Of a stretch of 20,643 nucleotides of DNA, positions 8,645-15,450 are shown piece after piece (positions within the stretch are counted from its first letter, which is position 1; each line of letters begins with the position of its first letter). The stretch covers positions 1-20,643 of the forward strand of contig JABZLB010000039.1 in NCBI GenBank assembly GCA_015256945.1, given 5' to 3'. The position numbers and the translations under genes were made by a program. The notes beneath the pieces were generated by a model. The model did no database searches and was not told the DNA's origin. It saw nothing but the letters and a program-made list of their open reading frames with translations. Origin of the DNA: Prevotellaceae bacterium. Its GTDB lineage: Bacteria; Bacteroidota; Bacteroidia; Bacteroidales; Bacteroidaceae.

Positions 8645-10068
8645 AACAACATTTTGTCTTTGTCATGCTGTGGGCATTGACGCTTGTTGCGCCAGTGCTC
8701 CCAGCTTTTTCGTTACCTGTATCGGTCGACAATTCAACGTCAACGGCTTTTCCTCCCATCATTGACCAAACCGGAGGCTCGTGTGCACAGGCATCGGGTA
8801 TTGGCTATATGTTCACCTACGAGGTTAATACGTTGCTCCATCGCAATGCTTCTGCCAGCGACGCCAACACGTTTTCGTATCTTTTTACCTGGAATTTCGT
8901 TAACGGAGGAGCTGATAATGGAGGCTTTGTTGATGAAGGATTGAGTATAGCCAAGAACTATGGCGTCATGACAAATGCCGATTTTGGCTATACCCTGGCA
9001 TCGCAGTTTAAGTGGGTTTCGGGCTTTGATAAATATCTTAATGCCTCCCGTTATCGCGTCCTTCGCGTTAATACGTTCAACTGTACTACCGATGCCGATA
9101 TAGAAAACATTAAGCAATATCTCTACAATAAAGGTGAAGGAACATCACCTGGTGGCGTTTTGACATTCTCAACACGCAGCCGGGGCTGGGTGTTTGACGA
9201 CAATTACCAGGGTCCCAGTGCCACAGGCTACCACTGTTTATTAAAGAAACTGGCTACCGACGGGGCGCATGCCATGACCATTGCCGGTTACGACGACCGA
9301 GTTGAATATCGGGATGAGAATGGTGTTTTGCGCAAGGGAGCGTTCATTGTCGTCAATTCGTGGGGACGATTCTGGGGCGACAGAGGGCGCTTTTACATGC
9401 CTTACAGGTTCTTTACCCATCGGCAAACAACGTCCGAACTGGTGTTAGGCAGTACCATGACAGGTTGTGATGTTTATGTTCGCCAGCCTTCTATTGTTTA
9501 CAAAGTGCGCTTAAACTACTCGTCGCGCAACGATTTGTCGTTGGCATACGGTGCTTCTGATAATGCATGGTCACAGTCAATGTTGCAACGTTACAACAGC
9601 GTTATTATGTATAATCAGGGCGGTGACTATGCCATGCGGGGAGCTTATTCGTCGGCTGACGGCAGAGAGATTGAGTTTGCACTCGATTGTTCGAACCTCT
9701 TGCCTTCGGCAACGCACAATTTTAAAAAGTATTTCCTCAATATAATACGCTCACAATATGGGCAGAAATACGGAGAAGGGGTTATAGAATACTTCTCGGT
9801 ATTAGACTATCGGGGCAATACAACCCGTCCCAAAGAGTATGTTTGCCGTAACATTGCCGGCACACCCCTTGCGCTTGGACGCAATTTATTTGGTGTACAG
9901 ATGCGCCACGAAGGCCACTTTTCGGCCAATAAGCTGAGCTATGTAACGGCCGAAGGCAGTATGGATACGCGCACATTTGTGCTTCGTACCGCTTCGGGGC
10001 GCTGTGCAAAATTGCATTTTACCGGCACGCCTGAAGCGCCGAAGCTCACCTATACCATTATAAAATAA
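8641..10068 (+). CDS. Papain-like (family C1) cysteine peptidase
   Basis: This 475-residue predicted secreted protease has a signal peptide over about residues 1-24. The papain active site is complete: oxyanion Gln43, nucleophile Cys48 in QTGGSCAQASG, His210 in HAMTIAGYDD and Asn239 in NSWG. The catalytic domain begins almost directly after the signal peptide, so there is no room for the usual I29 inhibitory propeptide. Residues about 290-475 form a beta-rich extension. Its last 34 residues (TFVLRTASG, then AKLHF and LTYTI) resemble the C-terminal strands of HmuY-family proteins as I remember them. The start codon overlaps the stop of the C25-like gene, and its own stop overlaps the next start (TAATG), so the last three products are probably made together. 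Cleavage of hemoproteins is a hypothesis from context. Confidence 0.85.
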   Translation: MKQHFVFVMLWALTLVAPVLPAFSLPVSVDNSTSTAFPPIIDQTGGSCAQASGIGYMFTYEVNTLLHRNASASDANTFSYLFTWNFVNGGADNGGFVDEGLSIAKNYGVMTNADFGYTLASQFKWVSGFDKYLNASRYRVLRVNTFNCTTDADIENIKQYLYNKGEGTSPGGVLTFSTRSRGWVFDDNYQGPSATGYHCLLKKLATDGAHAMTIAGYDDRVEYRDENGVLRKGAFIVVNSWGRFWGDRGRFYMPYRFFTHRQTTSELVLGSTMTGCDVYVRQPSIVYKVRLNYSSRNDLSLAYGASDNAWSQSMLQRYNSVIMYNQGGDYAMRGAYSSADGREIEFALDCSNLLPSATHNFKKYFLNIIRSQYGQKYGEGVIEYFSVLDYRGNTTRPKEYVCRNIAGTPLALGRNLFGVQMRHEGHFSANKLSYVTAEGSMDTRTFVLRTASGRCAKLHFTGTPEAPKLTYTIIK

Positions 10069-10445
10069 TGACGAAACATATTATTTTTTCATTACTTGCG
10101 GCCCTTGTGCTGCTGGCTTCGTGCTCTGACGGGGCCGACAATTCAGCATCGGGACAGGTCGTTGGCAAAAGCGGCGAAATGAATGTAACGGCTAACAATG
10201 GCGTGTGGACATATTATTCGATAGAACAAAATAAGGTTATGGGTACGAGTGTTTTTGGCGACAGCACAGCCGATAGCCAGTGGAAGCAACGTACCGACTG
10301 GGATATTGCCATTTGTGGCGACCTTATACGTACCAACAGTGGCACGTCGGGAACGGGAAATGGCGGGCTGCAGGTAGTGCCTCAAGGCTATAACGAATTA
10401 GAGAATGCGCCACAAAGTGGCTACATTACCGACCATTTTGAATAA
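10068..10445 (+). CDS. HmuY-like lipoprotein, half length
   Basis: HmuY proteins are heme-binding lipoproteins that pass heme to a TonB receptor. This one has 125 residues with lipobox LLASC (Cys19). It shows the N-terminal half of the HmuY pattern: GVWTYYSIEQNKV, TDWDIAICGDLIRTNSG and TSGTGNGG. The frame ends at SGYITDHFE, about where the second half of a full HmuY (around 200 residues or more) should begin. The Porphyromonas heme-ligand histidines lie in that missing half, as I recall. Apart from His4 in the signal peptide, only His123 is left here. No continuation is seen in other frames, and the second 88-bp repeat begins 22 nt after the stop. It may be a truncated gene, a half-domain version, or one that works with the C1 peptidase tail. 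Heme binding is unproven. Confidence 0.75.
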   Translation: MTKHIIFSLLAALVLLASCSDGADNSASGQVVGKSGEMNVTANNGVWTYYSIEQNKVMGTSVFGDSTADSQWKQRTDWDIAICGDLIRTNSGTSGTGNGGLQVVPQGYNELENAPQSGYITDHFE

Positions 10446-10467
10446 TTGTTACAATGGTAAGGTTGTT

Positions 10468-10555
10468 GTTCGACGGCCGTCAGCAACGCTTACGGCAGCC
10501 GTCGAACAATGCGTATGACGGCCGTCAGCAGCGTTTATGACGGCCGCCGAACAAT
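10468..10555 (+). repeat. 88-bp GC-rich repeat, right copy
   Basis: This is the second copy of the 182-269 repeat, in direct orientation, 10,286 bp to the right. The two palindromic GACGGCCGTC cores are at 10472-10481 and 10517-10526, again 45 bp apart. This copy has a stronger hairpin: TTGTTCGACGGC (10466-10477) is a perfect 12-bp inverted repeat of GCCGTCGAACAA (10498-10509). It sits in the presumed 3' untranslated region of the operon, 22 nt after the HmuY-like stop, and could also affect RNA stability. No T-run follows, so it is not a classical terminator. Confidence 0.85.
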
Positions 10556-10594
10556 GAGTATTACCGCGTAGGGCCTTTATCATAATAACATAAA

Positions 10595-10636
10595 AACGGG
10601 AGCAAAAGGATGTAAAGTTATCCTCTTGCTCCCGTT
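10595..10636. terminator. Bidirectional terminator between the operon and murF
   Basis: AACGGGAGCAAAAGGAT (10595-10611) pairs with ATCCTCTTGCTCCCGTT (10620-10636), 16 of 17 positions, around an 8-nt loop. The arms are followed by T-rich sequence on the plus strand and preceded by an A-run that serves as the T-run on the minus strand. It lies between the convergent HmuY-like gene and murF and can end both transcripts. Confidence 0.85.
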
Positions 10637-10666
10637 ATTTATTTATGATACCCTTATAAAGGGTTA

Positions 10667-12031
10667 TTATAACAGCTCGGGAAGTTCAAAAAGTTTGATA
10701 CCGTTTGAACCCTTTACCAGAATATAGCGGCCGCGTGGCTTTTGTTCACGTATGGCGTTCTTTACTTCTTCTACGTTATTGAACTTGCGAAAGTTGCATC
10801 GGGTCTTCATAAATTCATCACCCACGAGCCATACTTCGTCCAACCCTGCCGATGCTAGGCTGTCAACAATCTTTTGATGTTCCTCAGCACTAACATCGCC
10901 CAATTCGCGCATGTCGCCCAGAATGGCCATTTTTGGCTGTGCTACACTGATGTGGGTAAAGTTGCTAATGGCTGCCGCCATGCTTGTAGGGTTGGCGTTA
11001 TATGCGTCTACAATAAGCCAGTTGTCGGCAGTAGTGGTGAGCTGTGAGCGGTTATTGGCAGGTATATAATGTTCCAGGGCATGGCAGATTTGTGCGGGAG
11101 TAACGCCAAAATGCAGTCCTACGGTGATGGCTGCCAGTATATTATCTAAGTTGTATGTGCCTATAAGGTGGCTTTGTACCTGTATCATCGTGCCGTTGTT
11201 GTCTGCATCGGAATTGTCTTTGAGGTCGTCATCGGCCTGCAGCCTGGAGGTAAGTGTGTCGGCATTCCACTCTATTTTCAGGAACGGGTCGGCACAAACT
11301 ACATGTCCCCATACGTTAGCCTGCTTGTCCTGACCGTAGCTTACTATGCGTTCAAGCTCGCGCTGGCGTGCCATTTCAACCAGATAGCTGTTGCTTGTGT
11401 TGAGAAAAGTGAGCGCGTTGTGAGCCTTCAGGAAGTCGTATAGTTCGCCTTTCGTACGCATTACACCTTCAAACGATCCGAACCCTTGCAGGTGGGCGCG
11501 CCCCACATTCGTAATAAGGCCACAGGTAGGCTCGGCATATTCTACCAGCTTTTTGATGTCGCCCGGGTGTGATGCCCCCATTTCGATAACAGCTATCTGA
11601 TGCTCGGGAGCCAGACGTAACAGCGTTTTGGGCACGCCTATATCGTTGTTAAAGTTACCCTCGGTGTGCATTACGTTATACTTTTCAGCCAGTACGGCCG
11701 ATAGAAGCTCCTTGGTAGTGGTCTTCCCATTGGTGCCGGTGATGCCGATTACCGGGATATTGAACTGCCGCCGGTGTTCACGTGCCAGTTCCTTATAGGT
11801 TGTAAGGCAGTCGTCAACCAAAATAATGCGAGGGTCATTGTTCTTTGCATATTCGGGTTCGTCAACAATAGCATAGCTGCATCCTTTTGCCAGTGCAGCC
11901 CCGGCAAACTTGTTTCCATCAAACGAAGCACCCTTGAGGGCTATGAAAATGCTGCCTGGAGGGCAGTCACGACTGTCAGTAGTAACCACAGGATGGCTTT
12001 TATACAGTTCGTATAACGCTTTAATATCCAT
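10667..12031 (-). CDS. murF: UDP-N-acetylmuramoyl-tripeptide--D-alanyl-D-alanine ligase
   Basis: MurF adds D-Ala-D-Ala to the UDP-MurNAc tripeptide in the cytoplasm, the last cytoplasmic step of the peptidoglycan stem peptide. The 454-residue length is normal. The N-terminal Mur domain carries TTDSRDCPPGSIFIALKG. The ATP-binding loop is GTNGKTTTKE (residues 99-108). The central domain has EMGASHPGDI and TNVGRAHLQGFGS. A glutamate-ligase C-terminal domain contains VDAYNANPTSM and AILGDMRELG. It stands alone on the minus strand, outside any visible division cluster, and converges on the protease operon. A possible TAnnTTTG element lies about 35 nt upstream of the start. Confidence 0.95.
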   Translation of the reverse strand: MDIKALYELYKSHPVVTTDSRDCPPGSIFIALKGASFDGNKFAGAALAKGCSYAIVDEPEYAKNNDPRIILVDDCLTTYKELAREHRRQFNIPVIGITGTNGKTTTKELLSAVLAEKYNVMHTEGNFNNDIGVPKTLLRLAPEHQIAVIEMGASHPGDIKKLVEYAEPTCGLITNVGRAHLQGFGSFEGVMRTKGELYDFLKAHNALTFLNTSNSYLVEMARQRELERIVSYGQDKQANVWGHVVCADPFLKIEWNADTLTSRLQADDDLKDNSDADNNGTMIQVQSHLIGTYNLDNILAAITVGLHFGVTPAQICHALEHYIPANNRSQLTTTADNWLIVDAYNANPTSMAAAISNFTHISVAQPKMAILGDMRELGDVSAEEHQKIVDSLASAGLDEVWLVGDEFMKTRCNFRKFNNVEEVKNAIREQKPRGRYILVKGSNGIKLFELPELL

Positions 12032-12065
12032 AACAAATAAAAGTTTTATCTTTCGTTATTGCATA

Positions 12066-12073
12066 CAAATATA
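12066..12073 (-). promoter_or_regulatory. Possible -7 element for murF
   Basis: On the minus strand the bases read TATATTTG, a match to TAnnTTTG, 35 nt upstream of the murF ATG. No convincing TTG or TTTG is seen 19-20 nt further upstream, so this is a weak call. Confidence 0.35.
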
Positions 12074-12224
12074 CATATTTATGGTAAATAGGGAGGAGCG
12101 TATATATATTATTTAGATTCTTTTAAAACACACATCGGCCAGCCGCTTTGGCATTGTAGCCTGAAGACAGGGCAGGAAAGGCATGCAGGAACAGGAGTTT
12201 TTTATATATTATGCCACTGTTTGC

Positions 12225-12255
12225 TTGGGTTTTCACATAAAAACAAATATCTTTG
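12225..12255 (+). promoter_or_regulatory. Bacteroidetes-type promoter upstream of folP
   Basis: TTG (12225-12227) and TATCTTTG (12248-12255) are separated by 20 nt. Transcription from about 12262 would give folP a leader of about 220 nt, unusually long for this window. The rest of the murF-folP gap (12074-12224) holds nothing recognisable. Confidence 0.5.
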
Positions 12256-12291
12256 CATTGTGATGGCTTAGCAGCGAAAAGTTTGTAACCT

Positions 12292-12441
12292 ATGGCTTAT
12301 TCAGAGTGTTTGGCAGATGATAAATACCTGACTGCCTTATTTTTAGCCTGCTATGTGCTGACAGAATATATTGCAGAAGGGTTAAACAGGTCCGCAAGGC
12401 CGATACAGACTTTACGTAACACGGGTAACTTGTGTATATAA
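12292..12441 (+). CDS. Possible small ORF (49 aa) in the folP leader
   Basis: An ATG 36 nt after the predicted -7 element opens a 49-codon frame ending in TAA at 12439-12441, 44 nt before the folP ATG. The product begins MAYSECLADDKYLTALF and has a mildly amphipathic or hydrophobic helix over residues about 11-30, then a basic tail (GLNRSARP). No family is recognised and no strong ribosome binding site is seen. It may be a leader peptide, a small protein or chance. Confidence 0.2.
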   Translation: MAYSECLADDKYLTALFLACYVLTEYIAEGLNRSARPIQTLRNTGNLCI

Positions 12442-12485
12442 ACGCAGATGGTTTTGAAGAGGCTGACGGACGGGAAAAACAGATA

Positions 12486-13325
12486 ATGAATTACACTTTA
12501 AATATAAAAGGGCGCCTGCTGTCGCTTGAGCATCCGCAGGTCATGGGTATTTTAAACTGCACGCCCGACAGTTTTTTTGCAGGAAGCCGTAAGCAGAGTG
12601 AAGCCGAAATTGCGGAACGTGCCAACCAGATTGCTGCCGAAGGCGGAACAATAATAGATGTAGGCGCCTTCTCTACACGACCGGGAGCACAGGAAGTAAG
12701 CGAAGAGGAAGAAATGGCGCGTCTGCGACGTGCGCTGCCTGTGGTGAAACGCGAACAGCCTGACATGGCAGTGTCGGTTGATACCTATCGTCCTGATGTT
12801 GCCCGTATGGTTGTAGAGGAGTATGGTGCCGATATAATCAACGATGTTTCAGAAGGAGGCAAGACCGGTATTGTGGACACACCGCTGGAGCCTTCACAGG
12901 GTAATGTTCCTGCCATATTTACGATGATGGGGCACCTTAAGGTGCCTTACATCCTGATGAGTGTGCAGGGAAGTTTGAAAGATATGCTGAAAAACTTCTC
13001 AGGTGAGGTTGAACAGCTCAGGGCAGAAGGCTGTAAAGACATTATCCTTGACCCGGGATTCGGGTTCGGAAAAACTGCGGAGGATAACTTTAAACTGCTT
13101 AAAGAGCTTGACAAGCTGCAAGCATTGGAACTGCCTTTGCTCGTTGGTGTATCGCGAAAACGTATGATTCATCAAACGTTGGGCGTTACGGTCGATGAGG
13201 CTCTCAACGGAACCACGGTTATAAACACCGCAGCACTGCTGAAGGGTGCATCCATCTTGCGCGTGCACGATGTCAAAGAGGCCGTGCAGGCAGTGAAGTT
13301 AGTTGAGGCCATAAGGAAAGGTTAG
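12486..13325 (+). CDS. folP: Dihydropteroate synthase
   Basis: DHPS condenses dihydropterin pyrophosphate with p-aminobenzoate to make dihydropteroate in folate synthesis (cytoplasm). An in-frame GTG at 12432 would add 18 residues without family character. The ATG at 12486 gives 279 residues and places the first strand correctly. The TIM-barrel motifs are VMGILNCTPDSFF (19-31), DVGAFSTRPGA (58-68), VSVDTYRPDVA (97-107), DIINDVS (116-122), DIILDPGFGFGKT (185-197), GVSRKRMI (221-228) and ILRVHDV (257-263). One oddity is LMSVQGS at 157-163, where most DHPS have a His after LM. This may be a lineage trait. The next gene, 180 nt downstream, is cdaA, a familiar Bacteroidetes neighbour. Confidence 0.94.
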   Translation: MNYTLNIKGRLLSLEHPQVMGILNCTPDSFFAGSRKQSEAEIAERANQIAAEGGTIIDVGAFSTRPGAQEVSEEEEMARLRRALPVVKREQPDMAVSVDTYRPDVARMVVEEYGADIINDVSEGGKTGIVDTPLEPSQGNVPAIFTMMGHLKVPYILMSVQGSLKDMLKNFSGEVEQLRAEGCKDIILDPGFGFGKTAEDNFKLLKELDKLQALELPLLVGVSRKRMIHQTLGVTVDEALNGTTVINTAALLKGASILRVHDVKEAVQAVKLVEAIRKG

Positions 13326-13448
13326 CGGATGGTTAATAATTCGAAGGAAGCATTCGGGTTATGTAATTGTCGGTTGTTACCTCTATAATATTATAAACAG
13401 TAGGGAATATTTACAGGTCGACAGCAAGTTTATGTATAAACATTTGTC

Positions 13449-13482
13449 TTAACTCCTTAACTCCCTCTAACTCCTTAACTCC
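13449..13482 (+). repeat. Short tandem repeat of TTAACTCC
   Basis: Four copies of (T)TAACTCC lie at 13449-13456, 13457-13464, 13468-13474 and 13475-13482, about 25 nt before the cdaA start, in a transcript-leader position. On the mRNA the repeats are pyrimidine-rich and unstructured. No function is assigned. Confidence 0.7.
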
Positions 13483-13505
13483 TGAGAAATAAAAAGAAAA
13501 GAACT

Positions 13506-14282
13506 ATGTTTTTTGGATTTGGAATAAAAGATGCTGTTGATATTTTCCTTGTTGCACTGATGTTATACTACATCTATAAGCTGATGAAGGAGAGCCGTTC
13601 GCTCAATGCCTTCATCGGAATAATGGTGTTTATACTGGTGTGGCTGTTTGTATCACAGGTGCTTGAAATGCGTTTGCTGGGCAGCATATTGGATAAACTG
13701 GTGAGCGTTGGCGTTATAGGTCTGATAGTTCTTTTCAAAGATGAAATCCGAAAATTCCTTTATCAGCTTGGCGAAAGGCAGCGGGTAAGAAAAATTATCA
13801 GGCTGTTTGGCAGGAAACAAACTCGTGAACATGCTGAAGATAAGGAAACAATCATGCCCATTGTCTGGGCTTGTATGGATATGTCACGCGGTAAAGTGGG
13901 CGCGCTTATTGTGATAGAACGGGGCATTCCCCTCGATGATATTGTACAAACAGGTGAGAAAATCAATGCCAATGTAAATAAATTGCTGATAGAAAACATC
14001 TTCTTTAAGAATTCGCCATTGCACGATGGTGCGATGATTATTTCGAAACGGCGCATAAAAGCTGCCGGATGTATTCTGCCAGTGAGCCATAGTATGGATA
14101 TTCCTAAGGAGTTAGGGCTTCGGCATCGCGCTGCCATGGGCATGTCGCAGGCCTCTGATGCTATTATTATTGTGGTGTCAGAAGAGACAGGTGGCATCAG
14201 TATCGCAATGAGAGGAGAGTTTCGTCTTAGGCTGTCGGCCGAAGAACTGGAGGGCATTCTGGCCAAAGAGATGCCGAATTAA
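13506..14282 (+). CDS. cdaA: Diadenylate cyclase (c-di-AMP synthase), CdaA type
   Basis: The enzyme joins two ATP into cyclic di-AMP, a messenger linked to potassium, osmotic and cell-wall control. It has 258 residues. Three N-terminal membrane segments cover about residues 10-80. A short basic linker (RQRVRKIIRLFGRKQ) leads into the DisA_N catalytic domain (about 115-250). The hallmark active-site motifs are intact: DGA at 174-176 (LHDGAMII) and RHR at 206-208 (GLRHRAAMG). Length and layout match CdaA (also called DacA) rather than soluble DisA. It lies 180 nt after folP, which is the usual Bacteroidetes order, and may be co-transcribed with it. No cdaR (YbbR) or glmM follows, unlike in Firmicutes. 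Confidence 0.94.
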   Translation: MFFGFGIKDAVDIFLVALMLYYIYKLMKESRSLNAFIGIMVFILVWLFVSQVLEMRLLGSILDKLVSVGVIGLIVLFKDEIRKFLYQLGERQRVRKIIRLFGRKQTREHAEDKETIMPIVWACMDMSRGKVGALIVIERGIPLDDIVQTGEKINANVNKLLIENIFFKNSPLHDGAMIISKRRIKAAGCILPVSHSMDIPKELGLRHRAAMGMSQASDAIIIVVSEETGGISIAMRGEFRLRLSAEELEGILAKEMPN

Positions 14283-14295
14283 GTACATGATAAGC

Positions 14296-14326
14296 TTTGC
14301 TGCATGGCAGAAAATAAGTAACTTTG
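14296..14326 (+). promoter_or_regulatory. Bacteroidetes-type promoter for pta-ackA
   Basis: TTTG (14296-14299) and TAACTTTG (14319-14326) have a 19-nt spacer, the best consensus match in the window. Transcription from about 14333 leaves a leader of about 35 nt before the pta ATG. Confidence 0.75.
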
Positions 14327-14367
14327 TGGTTATCAAATAAGAAGTTTTAATTGATTAAAATCCGAAT

Positions 14368-15417
14368 ATGAGTTTATTAGAGCAAATTGTTGCGCGTGCA
14401 AAGGCAGACAAGCAGCGCATTGTTCTTCCTGAAGCAGAGGAGGAACGCACATTGAAGGCAGCTGACAGGGTGCTGGCCGACGACATCGCCGACCTGATAC
14501 TCATTGGTAATCCTGAGAATATCAGGAAAGAATCGGAACGCTGGAATTTACGTAATGTAGAGAAGGCTACGATTATAGATCCGCTTCATTTCGACAAAAC
14601 GGAAGAGTATGCACAGTTGCTTGCAGAGCTTCGTAAAGCCAAAGGGATGACTCTCGAGCAGGCAAGGGAACTGGTAACTAAGAATAATCTGTATCTCGGA
14701 TGCATGATCATTAAAACAGGTGACGCTGATGGCCAGATCTCAGGAGCCTTGTCAACCACCGGTGATACATTGCGCCCGGCTTTGCAAATCATCAAATGTG
14801 CTCCGGGTGTAAGTTGTGTAAGTGGTGCCATGCTGTTAATATCTGAAGAGAAGTCTTATGGTGAGGATGGTATTGTAGTGATGGGAGACGTTGCGGTTAC
14901 ACCTAATCCAACGGCCGATCAGCTTGCACAAATCGCATACACTACGGCGCAAACGGCCCACAGTGTGGCTGGTTTTGCTGACCCTCGTGTGGCTATGCTG
15001 AGCTTCTCAACGAAAGGATCGGCAAAAGATGCTATTGATAGGGCTACGGGAAAAAGTGTGTATATCATCGACAAGGTGATTGAAGCGACAAAGATTGCAC
15101 ATGAGAAATATCCCGGCTTAAAGGTTGACGGGGAACTGCAAGCCGACGCAGCACTCGTGCCTTCAGTGGGTGAAAAGAAGGCTCCCGGGAGCAAAATTGC
15201 AGGCAAAGCCAACGTACTTGTCGTACCAAACCTGGATGTAGGCAACATCGGATACAAGTTAGTTCAACGACTTGGCGGCGCAATCGCCATTGGTCCTATA
15301 TTGCAAGGTATCGCCCGTCCGGTGAATGACCTGAGCCGTGGTTGCTCAATCGATGACATTTACTATATGGTAGCCATTACAAGTTGCCAGGCACAGGAAG
15401 CCAAAGTCAACGTATAA
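14368..15417 (+). CDS. pta: Phosphate acetyltransferase
   Basis: Pta converts acetyl-CoA and phosphate to acetyl phosphate and CoA, the first step of acetate formation. At 349 residues it is the short, single-domain type, without the N-terminal DRTGG/BioD-like part of the long enterobacterial enzyme. Family motifs include RIVLPEAEEERTLKAA (17-32), GQISGALSTTGDTLRPAL (about 121-138), PNPTADQLAQIA, MLSFSTKGSAK and the C-terminal NVLVVPNLDVGNIGYKL. A strong promoter precedes it and ackA begins 33 nt after its stop, so the two form an operon. Confidence 0.95.
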   Translation: MSLLEQIVARAKADKQRIVLPEAEEERTLKAADRVLADDIADLILIGNPENIRKESERWNLRNVEKATIIDPLHFDKTEEYAQLLAELRKAKGMTLEQARELVTKNNLYLGCMIIKTGDADGQISGALSTTGDTLRPALQIIKCAPGVSCVSGAMLLISEEKSYGEDGIVVMGDVAVTPNPTADQLAQIAYTTAQTAHSVAGFADPRVAMLSFSTKGSAKDAIDRATGKSVYIIDKVIEATKIAHEKYPGLKVDGELQADAALVPSVGEKKAPGSKIAGKANVLVVPNLDVGNIGYKLVQRLGGAIAIGPILQGIARPVNDLSRGCSIDDIYYMVAITSCQAQEAKVNV

Positions 15418-15450
15418 ATAACGGAATATAATCGAAAACAGAAAAAGAAT

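Noticed and set aside
10466..10509. Right repeat hairpin as the operon terminator
   Set aside because: The stem is strong but no T-run follows; the hairpin at 10595-10636 is a much better terminator.
13763..14266. 167-codon frame opposite cdaA
   Set aside because: It is antisense to a clearly conserved gene with intact active-site motifs; such frames arise from codon bias.
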